From the NCBI RefSeq assembly GCF_004795915.1, contig NZ_CP039253.1:558001-622000 (forward strand): a DNA stretch of 64,000 nt, read 5' to 3'. Shown piece by piece: positions 9,596 to 18,888 of this stretch. This DNA comes from Rhodococcus sp. PAMC28707. Lineage in GTDB: Bacteria; Actinomycetota; Actinomycetes; Mycobacteriales; Mycobacteriaceae. The notes under the pieces are model-generated. The model did no database searches. It worked only from the letters and a program-made list of their open reading frames with translations, and had not been told where the DNA came from. How positions within the stretch are numbered: position 1 is the first letter of the stretch; each line of letters opens with the position of its first letter. A program made the position numbers and the translations under genes.

Positions 9596-10354
9596 GTCGT
9601 CCCGAGCCGCCTCGGCCGCAGTGAGCGCCTTCTTGCGGGCGATGTCCTCGAGCGCGGCGATGTACTCGGCGCGCTTGGCCGCGCCGGCTTCCCAGTCCAC
9701 TTTCCTATTGCGCACGACCTTGACGGGAGCGCCAACAGCAATGCTGTAGTCGGGTATATCGCCCTTGACGACGGCGTGTGCACCGAGGACGCAACCTCGC
9801 CCGACGCGCGTCTCCCGCAGCACTGTCACCTTGGCCGCGATCCAGGTGTCCGGGCCGATCCGTACCGGCCCCTTGACGATCCCCTGGTCCTTGATGGGCA
9901 TCGTGACGTCGTCCATCCGATGATCGAAATCGCAGATGTAGCACCAGTCCGCGACCAGCGTCGACGCACCAATCTCGATATCGAGATAGGCGTTGACGAC
10001 GTTGTCCTTGCCGAAGACGACCTTGTCACCGATCCGCAGCGATCCCTCGTGGCACCGAATGGCGTTGCCATCGCCGATGTGGACCCATCGACCGATCTCG
10101 AGCCGCGACAGCTCTGGAGTCGAGTGGATCTCCACGTTCTTACCGAGAAACACCATGCCCCGCAGAATCACGTGCGGATTCGCCATCTTGAACCGGGCCA
10201 GGCGGTAGTACCGGACGAGGTACCACGGCGTGTACGCCTTGTTTCGGCGGATCCATCGTAGTGAGTCGAGAGTGAGGAACTGTGCCTGGTCGGGGTCGCG
10301 TCGTCTCGAACCACGCCACCGCGTACGCAGCGGTGCGTTCCACATGCTCGTCAT
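9578..10354 (-). CDS. Hexapeptide-repeat (left-handed beta-helix) acyltransferase
   Basis: This 258-residue protein shows the imperfect [LIV]GxxxX repeats of the LbH fold, for example FLGKNVEIHS, EIGRWVHIGDG, RIGDKVVFGKDNVVN, and VRIGPDTWIAAKVTVLRETRVGRGCVLGAHAVV (quoted in part). The family transfers acetyl or other short acyl groups to sugars. The GKDNVVNAYLDIEIG segment and DFDHRMDD resemble maltose/galactoside-type acetyltransferases. The mycobacterial neighbour in this position (Rv3034c) has been proposed to acylate methylglucose lipopolysaccharide, and that is the likely role here by context. It faces the glycosyltransferase gene convergently. The C-terminal 30 residues are charged and probably outside the beta-helix. 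Confidence 0.82.
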   Translation of the reverse strand: MTSMWNAPLRTRWRGSRRRDPDQAQFLTLDSLRWIRRNKAYTPWYLVRYYRLARFKMANPHVILRGMVFLGKNVEIHSTPELSRLEIGRWVHIGDGNAIRCHEGSLRIGDKVVFGKDNVVNAYLDIEIGASTLVADWCYICDFDHRMDDVTMPIKDQGIVKGPVRIGPDTWIAAKVTVLRETRVGRGCVLGAHAVVKGDIPDYSIAVGAPVKVVRNRKVDWEAGAAKRAEYIAALEDIARKKALTAAEAARDDSTTFG

Positions 10355-10570
10355 AACGCCTCACCATAGTTTCGGTGCTCTCGCAATCCAACTCTGCCGT
10401 CCGAGCTTTCCGACGGCCCTCGATACGTGGGACACACGAGATCGCCAGAGAGGCCGCGACGCGAGATCGACACCTCGGCCGCGATAGTCTCTGTCCCGAC
10501 GAGTGCGGCGCCTCCCCGGCCCCTCCCGCGAAGATCATGAGCAGAGACCGGACACGAAGGAGATCACCAG

Positions 10571-11881
10571 GTGCTTGGCGGCAGAGCGGACCGCGTGTCG
10601 ATCGCGACCCTTGCGATTGTCGGCATCTTGACCCTCGGTGCGTGCTCGAGCGGTGCCGGGACAATCGACGCGTTCGCGCCGGGGAGTTGGCCCGTCGCAC
10701 ACGGCGATGCACGAAACAGCAACACCACCGATCACACCGACTTGTCCGCGGTGTCTTTCGCGTGGTCGCGTCCGCTCGGTGGCGCCGTGGTGTCGCCGGT
10801 ATCCATTGCCGCGAGCGGACAGATGTTCGTCTCGACCTACACCGACGCCGGGTGCAACCTCTTTTCGTTCGATATCGATTCCGGTCGCAAGCGCTGGTGC
10901 AACCGACTAGCGCCTTCCGTCGCCGTGTCCACCCCGCTGGTGGACTCGGTAGCGAACGTGTACGTCGGCGAAGACGGTGCGTTCTCCTCCTTCAACGATC
11001 ACGGTCAGTTGCGCTGGCGCACACCTGTCTACGGCGTCCCGCGCACCGCTCAATTCCTCGGTGACGGAAGTGTGCTCGCGGTGACCCACTTCGGTCAGGT
11101 CAATGTTCTGAACACGCAGACTGGACAGTTGACCGTCCCCATTGTCGACTTGATCGATACCCCCGACTTCCTCGAATCCCCCAACACGAACTTCCTTGCA
11201 CCCGACTCCGGACTTGCCGACTGCGCAACCGGATCGGCGTCATGTCCCGTCGGTGCCGCCCCAGCGGTAGACCTCGAATCGTCCTCGATCTACCTCGTCC
11301 TGTGGCGGCCCGGTGCGATTGCGCCACAGCTGGTCGCACTCCATTACGACGCCGACGCAACCCCGGCTCTTACCGAGCAATGGTCTTCGGAGTTGCTTCC
11401 GGCAGGGGTGACCTCGAGCCCGGTCCTGTCGCAGGACGGCTCCACCGTGTACATCGCCGACGTCGACGGCCGAGTCAGCGCCTACAACGCTTCGGATGGC
11501 ACCGTGAAGTGGACGCAGGGTGCAGCCTTCGGCGCTTCGGGATCGCCGTCGGTCTCCTCCACCGGCTTGATAGTTCCGACGGGCGGGGACAGCGGCATGC
11601 AAGCCTTACAGGACGAAGGAGACCACGCCACTCTCGTGTGGTCGCGAAATGATTTGCAGCAAGCCGGGGTTCCAGTTCAGAGCGTGGACGGTACCGTGCA
11701 GACGGTAGTTCGTCGCGGCGAAGAATTAGCACTCACCAGTGTCGATGCCCAATCCGGGACTACCAATTCCGAGCAGATCCTCCCGGATGCAACGGGTTTC
11801 ACCGTAGGTACCTCGATCGGACCGGAAGGTCAGGTCGTCACCTCGACCTATCTGGGCGAGATTTTCACCTACGCGTCCTGA
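10571..11881 (+). CDS. Secreted PQQ-like beta-propeller lipoprotein (Rv3035-like)
   Basis: This is a predicted lipoprotein of 436 residues. A hydrophobic signal ends in the lipobox LGAC with C25. The mature part contains repeated blades of the PQQ-enzyme-repeat type, such as WPVAHGDARNSN, LFSFDIDSGRKRWCN, LSQDGSTVYIADVDGRVSAYNASDGTVKW and SFNDHGQLRWRTP (short quotations). No catalytic residues can be assigned. A GTG start lies behind AAGGAG. The gene sits alone between two leftward genes and overlaps the next one by 17 bp. The beta-propeller may scaffold an envelope complex; its place in a glycolipid neighbourhood is only suggestive. Confidence 0.8.
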   Translation: MLGGRADRVSIATLAIVGILTLGACSSGAGTIDAFAPGSWPVAHGDARNSNTTDHTDLSAVSFAWSRPLGGAVVSPVSIAASGQMFVSTYTDAGCNLFSFDIDSGRKRWCNRLAPSVAVSTPLVDSVANVYVGEDGAFSSFNDHGQLRWRTPVYGVPRTAQFLGDGSVLAVTHFGQVNVLNTQTGQLTVPIVDLIDTPDFLESPNTNFLAPDSGLADCATGSASCPVGAAPAVDLESSSIYLVLWRPGAIAPQLVALHYDADATPALTEQWSSELLPAGVTSSPVLSQDGSTVYIADVDGRVSAYNASDGTVKWTQGAAFGASGSPSVSSTGLIVPTGGDSGMQALQDEGDHATLVWSRNDLQQAGVPVQSVDGTVQTVVRRGEELALTSVDAQSGTTNSEQILPDATGFTVGTSIGPEGQVVTSTYLGEIFTYAS

Positions 11882-13052
11882 CCGGCGCGCCCGGTCGGCG
11901 TGCTTCGCAGATGAACGCGACCCCCGCACGCTCGATTCGGGTGATGATCACCGACAAGGCGGTCTCACCTCGCAGCTTGAGTTTGGGACGCAGTAGGGCC
12001 GGATCGACGTCGACGCCGCGCACGAGAATCTCGACAGCTCCACATCCGTGAGCAGTCAGAGCTTGGCGCAACGTCTTCTCCGAGTACTTGATTCGCTCCA
12101 GGATGCGAAATCCGTTGATGCCGTCCGGCACCGAATCTCCGGTGAGGTATGCAATCCGGGGATCGAGTTGCCACAGTCCGTGTCTGGCCGCATAGTGCCG
12201 AACCAAACCGGCACGGACGACCGCGCCGTCGGGGTCGACGATCCACGCCCCTGGAGCTTTGACCTCGATGTCGTCGGGCTCTGCGTCGGTGATCTCGTAG
12301 GACGCTCCCGTCGAGGAGAGAACCGATGCGCGTCTACGTACATCGGACCGAGTGAGACCGGGCGACCACAGACATGCCTCCCGGACCCCGGAATCCAGTG
12401 ATGTCACCTCGATCTCGCCGGTGAAGTCGAGTCGGTCGAAATCCAAACCGGGTGCACATTTGACGACCAGATCGCGCCCGGGATACGCGTCGAGAAGCGC
12501 GGGGAGTGGAGGTTCGAGTGCCGCGGGATCGAGTGTTCGTCTCCCGCCGCTGCGGCGTCCTGGATCGGCAAGGATCACCGTCCCCCTTGTGGTCGGGGTC
12601 AAAGCGTCCGCGCGCAGTAGAGCCGCGCCGGGCACGTTGTGCGCGGCCATCCGCAGCCGCGTCGGATCCAGATCGCTGCCGATTACAGTTTCGTTGCCGA
12701 CACCGGTCAACGAGGCCAATTCGGTGCCGATGGAACACGTCACATCGTGCACTGCTCTACCTGCCAAACGGCCGGCCCTACGATCGGCGACACGTGACGG
12801 TGTCGCCTGCTGAACGGCATCGTCGGTCAACAGCCATCGTTCTGCATCGGTCAACTTCACGCGAGCTCGACGACGAAGCGTGACCGTTTCGACGAGAGCT
12901 GCGAAATGATCGGAATGCGCCGACCTGATCGCACCGATATCAGCCAACATCGACTTCGGCGTCAACGCGTAGCGGTCGACATCTGCCAGCGCAGCGACGC
13001 CGACATCGCTGACGAGATAGTCGATGTCGGCGTCGCCGAAAAGATAAGCCAT
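11865..13052 (-). CDS. THUMP-like class I SAM-dependent methyltransferase (Rv3037c-like)
   Basis: This 395-residue protein has an N-terminal helical region, a Rossmann methyltransferase core and a C-terminal THUMP-like domain. Motif I is VHDVTCSIGTELASL (101-115). The acidic SAM residue follows in IGSDLDP (124-130), and ILADPGRRSGGRR (160-172) takes the place of a motif IV NPPY. These features resemble RNA methyltransferases. In mycobacteria this gene lies in the methylglucose lipopolysaccharide neighbourhood and has been proposed to act there; an RNA substrate seems equally likely from the sequence. It starts 25 bp after the next leftward methyltransferase stops. Confidence 0.8.
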   Translation of the reverse strand: MAYLFGDADIDYLVSDVGVAALADVDRYALTPKSMLADIGAIRSAHSDHFAALVETVTLRRRARVKLTDAERWLLTDDAVQQATPSRVADRRAGRLAGRAVHDVTCSIGTELASLTGVGNETVIGSDLDPTRLRMAAHNVPGAALLRADALTPTTRGTVILADPGRRSGGRRTLDPAALEPPLPALLDAYPGRDLVVKCAPGLDFDRLDFTGEIEVTSLDSGVREACLWSPGLTRSDVRRRASVLSSTGASYEITDAEPDDIEVKAPGAWIVDPDGAVVRAGLVRHYAARHGLWQLDPRIAYLTGDSVPDGINGFRILERIKYSEKTLRQALTAHGCGAVEILVRGVDVDPALLRPKLKLRGETALSVIITRIERAGVAFICEARRPGAPVRTRR

Positions 13053-13077
13053 GTGCAGTACCGGGGTGAACGCTGTA

Positions 13078-14124
13078 TCAGTTCGACTTCACTCCGGTGA
13101 TCATCACGTTGTAAAAGTATCCACGCGGGACGACATGCGTGAGCACCTTCTCATCGAGCCAGCTCAGCGTCTTCCAGCTACCGAACGCGAACTTGGCCCA
13201 ATTCCATCCGAGCTTGTCTGCGGGCACGGCGGCCTCGAAAGTGCGGACCGGCCAACCGAGCAGAGCAGCTGCAAATTCTTCGGTCCGAGCCTGGACGTCG
13301 ACGGCCCCTGCCGACACCGCAATGTTCTCGAGATCTGTGGGATCGAATGTATGCAGATCGACAATTGCCTCCAGCGCCGCTGCGCGGGACGACTCGTCGA
13401 GCTCTTCCTGCGGCTTGCGCCAACTACTCAGGAAAGGCAGTTTGGTTGTGCGAGTGGTCGCCTCCCACGTCAGCCGGCCGAGCCAGCGGGCGTAGAAGTT
13501 GCCGACCGTTGTGGGTTCACCGGCGAACACGAAACGTCCACCCGGCTTGAGCACTCGCAGCACCTCACGAAGCGACTGTTCGACGTCGGGGATGTGGTGC
13601 AGAACCGCGTGACCTACGACCAGATCGAACGTGTTGTCTTCGTACGGAATCGTCTCGGCATCGGCGACCCGACCATCGACGTCGAGATTCAGGTGGCCGG
13701 CGTTGCGCAACGCAACCTTGACCATCCCGGGAGACAGGTCCGTGACCGAGCCCTTCTCGGCAACACCGGCCTGCATAAGGTTGAGCAGGAAGAATCCGGT
13801 GCCACACCCGAGTTCGAGTGCTCGTCCGTACGGCAGCGCCTCCTGTGCGCCGGCTTGTCCACTGACAGCCTGATCGAATCGGCCACGCGCGTAGTCGATG
13901 CAACGCTCGTCGTACGAGATCGACCATTTGTCGTCGTACGTCTCGGCTTCCCAGTCGTGGTAAAGCACCTGGGCGAGCTTGGTATCGGACCGTGCCGCCT
14001 CCACCTGCTCGGCGGTGGCATGCGGGTTGGGCGTCGGGTCGCTCGAAGCGTCGGGGACGGCTCGCAGGCTGGTGTCAGCGCTGCCGGTCGACGAATCTTT
14101 GCCGTCGTGGGGGCTTGCAGTCAT
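13078..14124 (-). CDS. Class I SAM-dependent methyltransferase (Rv3038c-like)
   Basis: This is a methyltransferase of 348 residues. SAM motif I is ELGCGTG at 104-110. Further motifs are VTDLSPGM, the FDLVVGHAVLHHIPD region and LRVLKPGGRFVFAGEP, typical of the ubiquinone/menaquinone type (Methyltransf_11). The N-terminal 45 residues are low-complexity and polar. A conserved C-terminal region ending in VVPRGYFYNVMITGVK suggests a distinct actinobacterial subfamily. The substrate is unknown. The gene follows enoyl-CoA hydratase on the same strand with a 55-bp gap, so it may be cotranscribed. Confidence 0.8.
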   Translation of the reverse strand: MTASPHDGKDSSTGSADTSLRAVPDASSDPTPNPHATAEQVEAARSDTKLAQVLYHDWEAETYDDKWSISYDERCIDYARGRFDQAVSGQAGAQEALPYGRALELGCGTGFFLLNLMQAGVAEKGSVTDLSPGMVKVALRNAGHLNLDVDGRVADAETIPYEDNTFDLVVGHAVLHHIPDVEQSLREVLRVLKPGGRFVFAGEPTTVGNFYARWLGRLTWEATTRTTKLPFLSSWRKPQEELDESSRAAALEAIVDLHTFDPTDLENIAVSAGAVDVQARTEEFAAALLGWPVRTFEAAVPADKLGWNWAKFAFGSWKTLSWLDEKVLTHVVPRGYFYNVMITGVKSN

Positions 14125-14179
14125 GAGGGCAGCCTACTATCCGGTAGGAAATGAACAAGTTCTAGTTTCTTGCATCTTT

Positions 14180-14959
14180 TCACTCGCCGGTGAACTCTGC
14201 TTTGCCAGGTCCGTTCGCGATGAAAGATTCCATCCCGATCGTGCGATCAGCCGTGGCGAAGAGGGATGCGAACTGGCCGGCCTCGATCTTCAGGCCAGTG
14301 TTCAAGTCGGCGTCGAGCCCCTGGTCGATCGACGCTTTGGCAGCTGCCAACGCCCTGGACGCACCTCCGACGAATTGGGAAGCCCACTTTCGCGCCGCGT
14401 TGTACACCTCGTCCGGAGCCACGACCTCGTCGACGAGACCGATACGCAGCGCTTCCTCCGCACCGACGAAGCGGCCCGTGAACACGAGATCCTTGGCCTT
14501 GCTCGGTCCGATCAGCCGGGCGAGACGCTGTGTGCCACCGCCGCCGGGGATGACGCCGAGCAGCACTTCCGGCACACCCAGTTTGACGTTGTCTCCGATG
14601 ACTCGGCGATCCGCGCTCAGCGCTACTTCGAGTCCGCCACCAAGTGCGTATCCGGTGACCGCGGCGACGACAGGTTTGGGAATATCGGCCAAGGACCCGA
14701 TCGCAGACTGCAGATCACCGGCGATGTCGCTCATCTGACCGAAGGTGAGCGTTGCCATCTCCTTGATGTCCGCACCGGCCGCGAAGACCTTCTCGCCGCC
14801 GTACACAATTACCGCCTTGACCGAAGAATCGACGGTCGCCGCGCGGGCTGCTGCCCGCAGCTCCTCCTGGACCTGCCGATTCAACGCATTCATGGGTGGA
14901 CGAGCCAACCGAATGGTTCCGATACCGTCTTCGACCTCTAAAGTTACGAACTCAGCCAT
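14180..14959 (-). CDS. Enoyl-CoA hydratase/isomerase family protein (EchA17-like)
   Basis: This crotonase-fold enzyme, 259 residues, probably hydrates trans-2-enoyl-CoA in beta-oxidation. The oxyanion-hole segments are GGEKVFAAGADIKEM and YALGGGLEVALSADRRV. The catalytic acidic residue of the hydratase pattern falls in KLGVPEVLLGVIPGGGGTQRL; the P-E of GVPEVLLG is the expected position. The ATG at 14959 begins MAEFVTLEVEDGIG. It resembles mycobacterial Rv3039c. The fatty-acid context (ETF and FadE elsewhere in the window) fits beta-oxidation, but the substrate chain length is not readable. Confidence 0.92.
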   Translation of the reverse strand: MAEFVTLEVEDGIGTIRLARPPMNALNRQVQEELRAAARAATVDSSVKAVIVYGGEKVFAAGADIKEMATLTFGQMSDIAGDLQSAIGSLADIPKPVVAAVTGYALGGGLEVALSADRRVIGDNVKLGVPEVLLGVIPGGGGTQRLARLIGPSKAKDLVFTGRFVGAEEALRIGLVDEVVAPDEVYNAARKWASQFVGGASRALAAAKASIDQGLDADLNTGLKIEAGQFASLFATADRTIGMESFIANGPGKAEFTGE

Positions 14960-15019
14960 GAGAACACACGCTACCTGTGCTCGCGGTCTGCGAACTCAGG
15001 GGTAGGCGCCACGACCGAC

Positions 15020-15841
15020 CTAAGGTTTTCTCCCCGACCACGGATGCGCACTGTCCGCGTAGTACCCGTCCTGGCCTGGGAAATCGACCCGAATCTTTCC
15101 GTCGACCCGATGCAAATCGGGTTGGATAGGCGAAATATCGGGCGACGCGTCGAGAATATCGGCGATCGAGTCGAAGCCTTCGAGTCCTGACAGCTGGCTC
15201 CACGTCGGAGGCAACAAGATCGTCTCTCCCCGTCGCCAGTCCGCCAACGCTGCTGTCGACGAACGCCATCCAACCGATGCCGCTTCACTGGTCGCTCCGT
15301 CTGCCTCCTGGCCGTCCGGAAGCACCGCCACGAAGAACCGCGTGTCGTAACGACGCTTCTCTCCGACCGGAGTGATCCAGTTCGACCACGGCCGCAGCAG
15401 ATCGGCCCGTAGAACGAGCCCGTTTCGGGTGAGGAACTGGCCGAAGGTCTGCTCCCGGCGCTCCAACTTGCCACGATCTTCTGCAAAACAACTGGTATCG
15501 GAAACGGTCGAGTCCGGCGTGGGGCCTGCGAGAAGAACTCCGCATTCCTCGAAAGTTTCGCGAGCTGCGGCGCACACGAGCGCTGTCGCTTTGCGTTCGT
15601 CCACACCGAACCTGTCCGCCCACCACACCGGCCCGGGGCCGGACCAAGCCACGTCGGCGTCCGCGTCGGACAAGTCGACGCCACCACCCGGAAAGACGGT
15701 CATGCCACCGGCGAACGCCATTCCACCGACGCGTTCGAGCAGAAACACCTCGATACCGAGCGCACCATCTCGAACCAAAATTACGGTCGACGCGTCGCGG
15801 ACAGGGACTTGTTCGGGCACCGACACACCAGTTGATGTCAT
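15020..15841 (-). CDS. Nudix hydrolase family protein (Rv3040c-like)
   Basis: This 273-residue protein has an N-terminal Nudix fold: MTVFPGGGVDLSDAD, then the Nudix-box core REtFEECGVLL with its REXXEE-like metal ligands. A large insertion separates the GG segment from the Nudix box, as in NUDT7/NUDT19-like CoA or long Nudix proteins. The C-terminal half (LLRPWSNWITP, TRFFVAVLPDGQEAD, LLPPTWSQL) matches that larger subfamily. The substrate may be acyl-CoA or CoA, an inference only. The ATG at 15841 was chosen; another in-frame ATG is seven codons earlier. It lies 35 bp after the ABC ATPase gene. Confidence 0.85.
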   Translation of the reverse strand: MTSTGVSVPEQVPVRDASTVILVRDGALGIEVFLLERVGGMAFAGGMTVFPGGGVDLSDADADVAWSGPGPVWWADRFGVDERKATALVCAAARETFEECGVLLAGPTPDSTVSDTSCFAEDRGKLERREQTFGQFLTRNGLVLRADLLRPWSNWITPVGEKRRYDTRFFVAVLPDGQEADGATSEAASVGWRSSTAALADWRRGETILLPPTWSQLSGLEGFDSIADILDASPDISPIQPDLHRVDGKIRVDFPGQDGYYADSAHPWSGRKP

Positions 15842-15876
15842 GTTCGAGAATCTACCCGGCACCGAACCTGCTGCAT

Positions 15877-16698
15877 TCAGCGGCGATGCTGACCGGGCGT
15901 GCGGGTTCGACGAGCGAAGAATCGACCATCGACACGATCGAGCGCAATCGACTGGCTGAACGCTTCGGTCAGATTCTCCGCGGTGATGACGTCCTCGAGA
16001 AGTCCCTGTGCAACGACCCCACCTTCCTTGAGCAGCAGTGCGTGGCTGAAGCCAGGTGGTATTTCCTCGACATGGTGGGTGATGAGGACGGTTGCCGGAG
16101 CGTCCGGATCTGCAGCCAGGTCCGCCAACCGTGCGACGAGTTCTTCGCGTCCGCCCAGATCGAGCCCAGCAGCAGGCTCGTCGAGTAGCAGCAGTTCCGG
16201 ATCGGTCATCAGCGCTCGCGCGATCAGCACCCGCTTGCGTTCGCCCTCGGACAGCGTTCCGTAAGTGCGATCGGCCAGATGCTCGGCACCGAGGCTTTCC
16301 AACATCTCCACTGCCCGCTCGGTGTCCATCTCGTCGTAACGCTCACGCCAGCGGCCGAGCACGCTGTAACCGGCGGAGACCACGAGATCGCTCACGGTCT
16401 CGTGCGGGGGTATGCGGTGTGCCAACGCGGATGACGAAAGGCCGATTCGAGTTTTCAATTCAGCGACATCGACCTTGCCCATCACTTCACCGAGAACGTG
16501 AGCCGTTCCCGAGGTCGGGTGAACTTCGGCGGCTGCAATACGCAGCAGCGAGGTCTTGCCGGCCCCGTTGGGCCCGAGTACGACCCAGCGTTCGTCGAGT
16601 TCTACCTGCCAGGTGACGGGACCGACGAGTGTTACCCCACCCCGCCTGACGAGAACGTTGTTGAAATCGATGAGCAAATCGGGATCCGGTTCAGACAC
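15877..16698 (-). CDS. ABC transporter ATP-binding protein (Rv3041c-like)
   Basis: This is a stand-alone ATPase of 273 residues. Walker A is GPNGAGKTS (42-50), the signature is LSEGERKRV, Walker B is LLLLDEPAAGLDL, and the H-loop is TVLITHHVEEI. This resembles the ModF/ iron-type ATPases (COG1119). No permease gene is adjacent, so its partner and substrate are unknown. The GTG at 16698 was chosen because the conserved sequence starts at LLIDFNNVLV; the frame stays open further upstream but would overlap the divergent glgX. The start codons of these two genes are 51 bp apart. Confidence 0.9.
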   Translation of the reverse strand: MSEPDPDLLIDFNNVLVRRGGVTLVGPVTWQVELDERWVVLGPNGAGKTSLLRIAAAEVHPTSGTAHVLGEVMGKVDVAELKTRIGLSSSALAHRIPPHETVSDLVVSAGYSVLGRWRERYDEMDTERAVEMLESLGAEHLADRTYGTLSEGERKRVLIARALMTDPELLLLDEPAAGLDLGGREELVARLADLAADPDAPATVLITHHVEEIPPGFSHALLLKEGGVVAQGLLEDVITAENLTEAFSQSIALDRVDGRFFARRTRTPGQHRR

Positions 16699-16749
16699 GT
16701 GTCTATCTTGTCCCACATTCGTCGGGCTTTCACGGCAGGATCTGCAGGC

Positions 16750-18888
16750 GTGTCGTCCAACCTTCATCTCGCCTGGCGCGAAGAGACTCCGCCGCCAGGA
16801 TCGCCGCTCCCCCTCGGGGCAACCGTCCACGCCGGTGGTACGCAATTTGCGGTCCACTCCCCCGAATCGGACGGCATCGAGGTATGTCTGATCGATGCGG
16901 ACGGAGCCGAACAAAGGGTCGAACTACGCAGCCGCACCTATGGGATCTGGCATGGCATCGTTCCGGACGTCGGACCGGGACAAAGGTACGGATACCGGGT
17001 ACACGGACGCTGGGATCCCTCCACCGGTCGCCGATTCAATGAGCACAAGATCCTGATCGATCCCGCCGCCCGCAAGATCACTGGAAGCCTCGGTTCAGCT
17101 CGAGCCTTACTTCCCTACGACGAGGATCCGTTCGGACACCCCAGCACCATCGATTCACTGGGCTCGATCCCACTTTCCGTCGTGACCGGCCGATCCACTT
17201 TCGATACCGGTTCCGCTCCGGACGTCCCCTGGGATCGGACAGTGATCTACGAGATGCACGTCGGTTCCTACACAGCGAGGAACCCGGCCGTTCCCCCCGC
17301 ACACCGCGGAACGTATCTCGGACTGACCGCACCCGCAGTGCTCGAACATCTGACCCGCCTCGGTGTGACCACCATCGAATTGCTCCCAGTTCAGGCGATG
17401 CTCACCGAACCAGGTGTGCGCGCCCGCGGCAAGCGCAATCATTGGGGCTACTCGACCGGCGCCTACTTCGCACCCGACCCCCGTTTCGCAGCGGTACCGG
17501 GAGCGGAGATCGACGAGTTCAGGGCGATGGTGCGAGCACTTCATTCTGTCGGAATCGAGGTCGTTCTCGACGTCGTCTACAACCACACCTGTGAGTCCGG
17601 GGTCGACGGGCCCTCGCTCAGCTGGCGTGGGCTCGATGCCCCCGGCTACTACTTGTTGGACGGACGCGGTTACGACGTCGACCTCACCGGGTGCGGCAAC
17701 ACACTGGACTCGGCGTCACCTGCGGTGGTTCGGATGGTGTGCGACAGCCTTCGATACTGGGCTACCGAGATGGGTGTCGACGGATTCAGATTCGACCTTG
17801 CCAGCACCCTCGGCCGGCCAGGAGGCTGGCGATTCGATCCCCGTGCTCCGCTACTGACTGCAATAACGACCGATCCGGTTCTGTCGCGTACGAAGCTGAT
17901 CGCCGAGCCGTGGGACGCGACCGGTGCGGGGTACCAAGTCGGCAGTTTCGGAAGTCTGTGGACCGAATGGAACGATCGTTACCGCGACACTGTGCGTCGG
18001 TTCTGGGCTGGACACACCGGTGTTCGCGAGCTCGCCTCCCGCATGGCAGGTTCGGAAGACATTTACGGCGGGGCTTCGCGCAAGCCTTGGGCATCGATCA
18101 ATTTCGTGACCGCACACGACGGCTTCACCATCGCCGATCTCGTATCGTACGCAACCAAACACAACGAGGTGAACGGCGAAGACAATCGCGACGGGACCGA
18201 CAACAACTTGTCTGTCGATCACGGAACGGAGGGTCCCACCGACGACCCGGTCATCCTGGCCGAACGCGGCCGCCATGTTCGCGCACTCCTTGCCACGCTG
18301 ATGCTTTCGACCGGCACTCCGATGCTCCTCGCAGGTGACGAGCTCGGCCACACCCAATTCGGCAACAACAATGCCTACTGCGTTCCCGCCGATGCACCCG
18401 CTGCACAATCGTGGGCACTCGACTGGTCCGACGTCGACGAGGACCTGATCGCTTTCGTCGCCAGACTCCTCCGAATCCGGCGCAGTGCTCCATCGCTGCG
18501 CCAACAGGAATTCTTCACAGGCCGTGACACTCCATCGGGCAGGCCGGATCTGGTCTGGTTCGGCGCCGATGGCGCCGAACTGACCTCGCACTCGTGGAAC
18601 GACGACTCGGTGCGCACGTTGCAAGCATGGGTGGACGGCGCAGACGTTCGGTCCTACGATCCCGACGGGCAGCCCGTCCTGGATGCAAGTTCGTTGTTGA
18701 TCGTGCATTCGGGTGGACCGACCGACATCGAACTGGCCTGTCCTTCCTGGGCCGCAAGCAGATTCGTTCCCGTGTTCGACTCGTCCACCGCCACCGGGGT
18801 TCCCGCCGACACGACGTCGTTGCCCGCCGGATCGGCCATCTCGCTTACTGGTTCGACGGTCCTGGTACTGCGCAGCGACGGCAGGTAG
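16750..18888 (+). CDS. glgX: Glycogen debranching enzyme GlgX (isoamylase type, GH13)
   Basis: This enzyme hydrolyses alpha-1,6 branches of glycogen-type glucans. It is 712 residues. An N-terminal CBM48 domain begins at PLPLGATVHAGGTQFAVHS. The GH13 barrel contains VVLDVVYNHT, the nucleophile D349 in DGFRFDLAS, the acid/base E386 in LIAEPWD, and the transition-state D457 in TAHDGF. A beta-sandwich C-terminal domain ends in VLVLRSDGR. The GTG at 16750 is the only plausible start near the CBM48. The gene is divergent from the ABC ATPase. Its last 235 bp overlap the convergent YczE-type gene. It may act on the same glucan pool as the GH57 and GT genes at 6.8-9.6 kb. Confidence 0.94.
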   Translation: MSSNLHLAWREETPPPGSPLPLGATVHAGGTQFAVHSPESDGIEVCLIDADGAEQRVELRSRTYGIWHGIVPDVGPGQRYGYRVHGRWDPSTGRRFNEHKILIDPAARKITGSLGSARALLPYDEDPFGHPSTIDSLGSIPLSVVTGRSTFDTGSAPDVPWDRTVIYEMHVGSYTARNPAVPPAHRGTYLGLTAPAVLEHLTRLGVTTIELLPVQAMLTEPGVRARGKRNHWGYSTGAYFAPDPRFAAVPGAEIDEFRAMVRALHSVGIEVVLDVVYNHTCESGVDGPSLSWRGLDAPGYYLLDGRGYDVDLTGCGNTLDSASPAVVRMVCDSLRYWATEMGVDGFRFDLASTLGRPGGWRFDPRAPLLTAITTDPVLSRTKLIAEPWDATGAGYQVGSFGSLWTEWNDRYRDTVRRFWAGHTGVRELASRMAGSEDIYGGASRKPWASINFVTAHDGFTIADLVSYATKHNEVNGEDNRDGTDNNLSVDHGTEGPTDDPVILAERGRHVRALLATLMLSTGTPMLLAGDELGHTQFGNNNAYCVPADAPAAQSWALDWSDVDEDLIAFVARLLRIRRSAPSLRQQEFFTGRDTPSGRPDLVWFGADGAELTSHSWNDDSVRTLQAWVDGADVRSYDPDGQPVLDASSLLIVHSGGPTDIELACPSWAASRFVPVFDSSTATGVPADTTSLPAGSAISLTGSTVLVLRSDGR

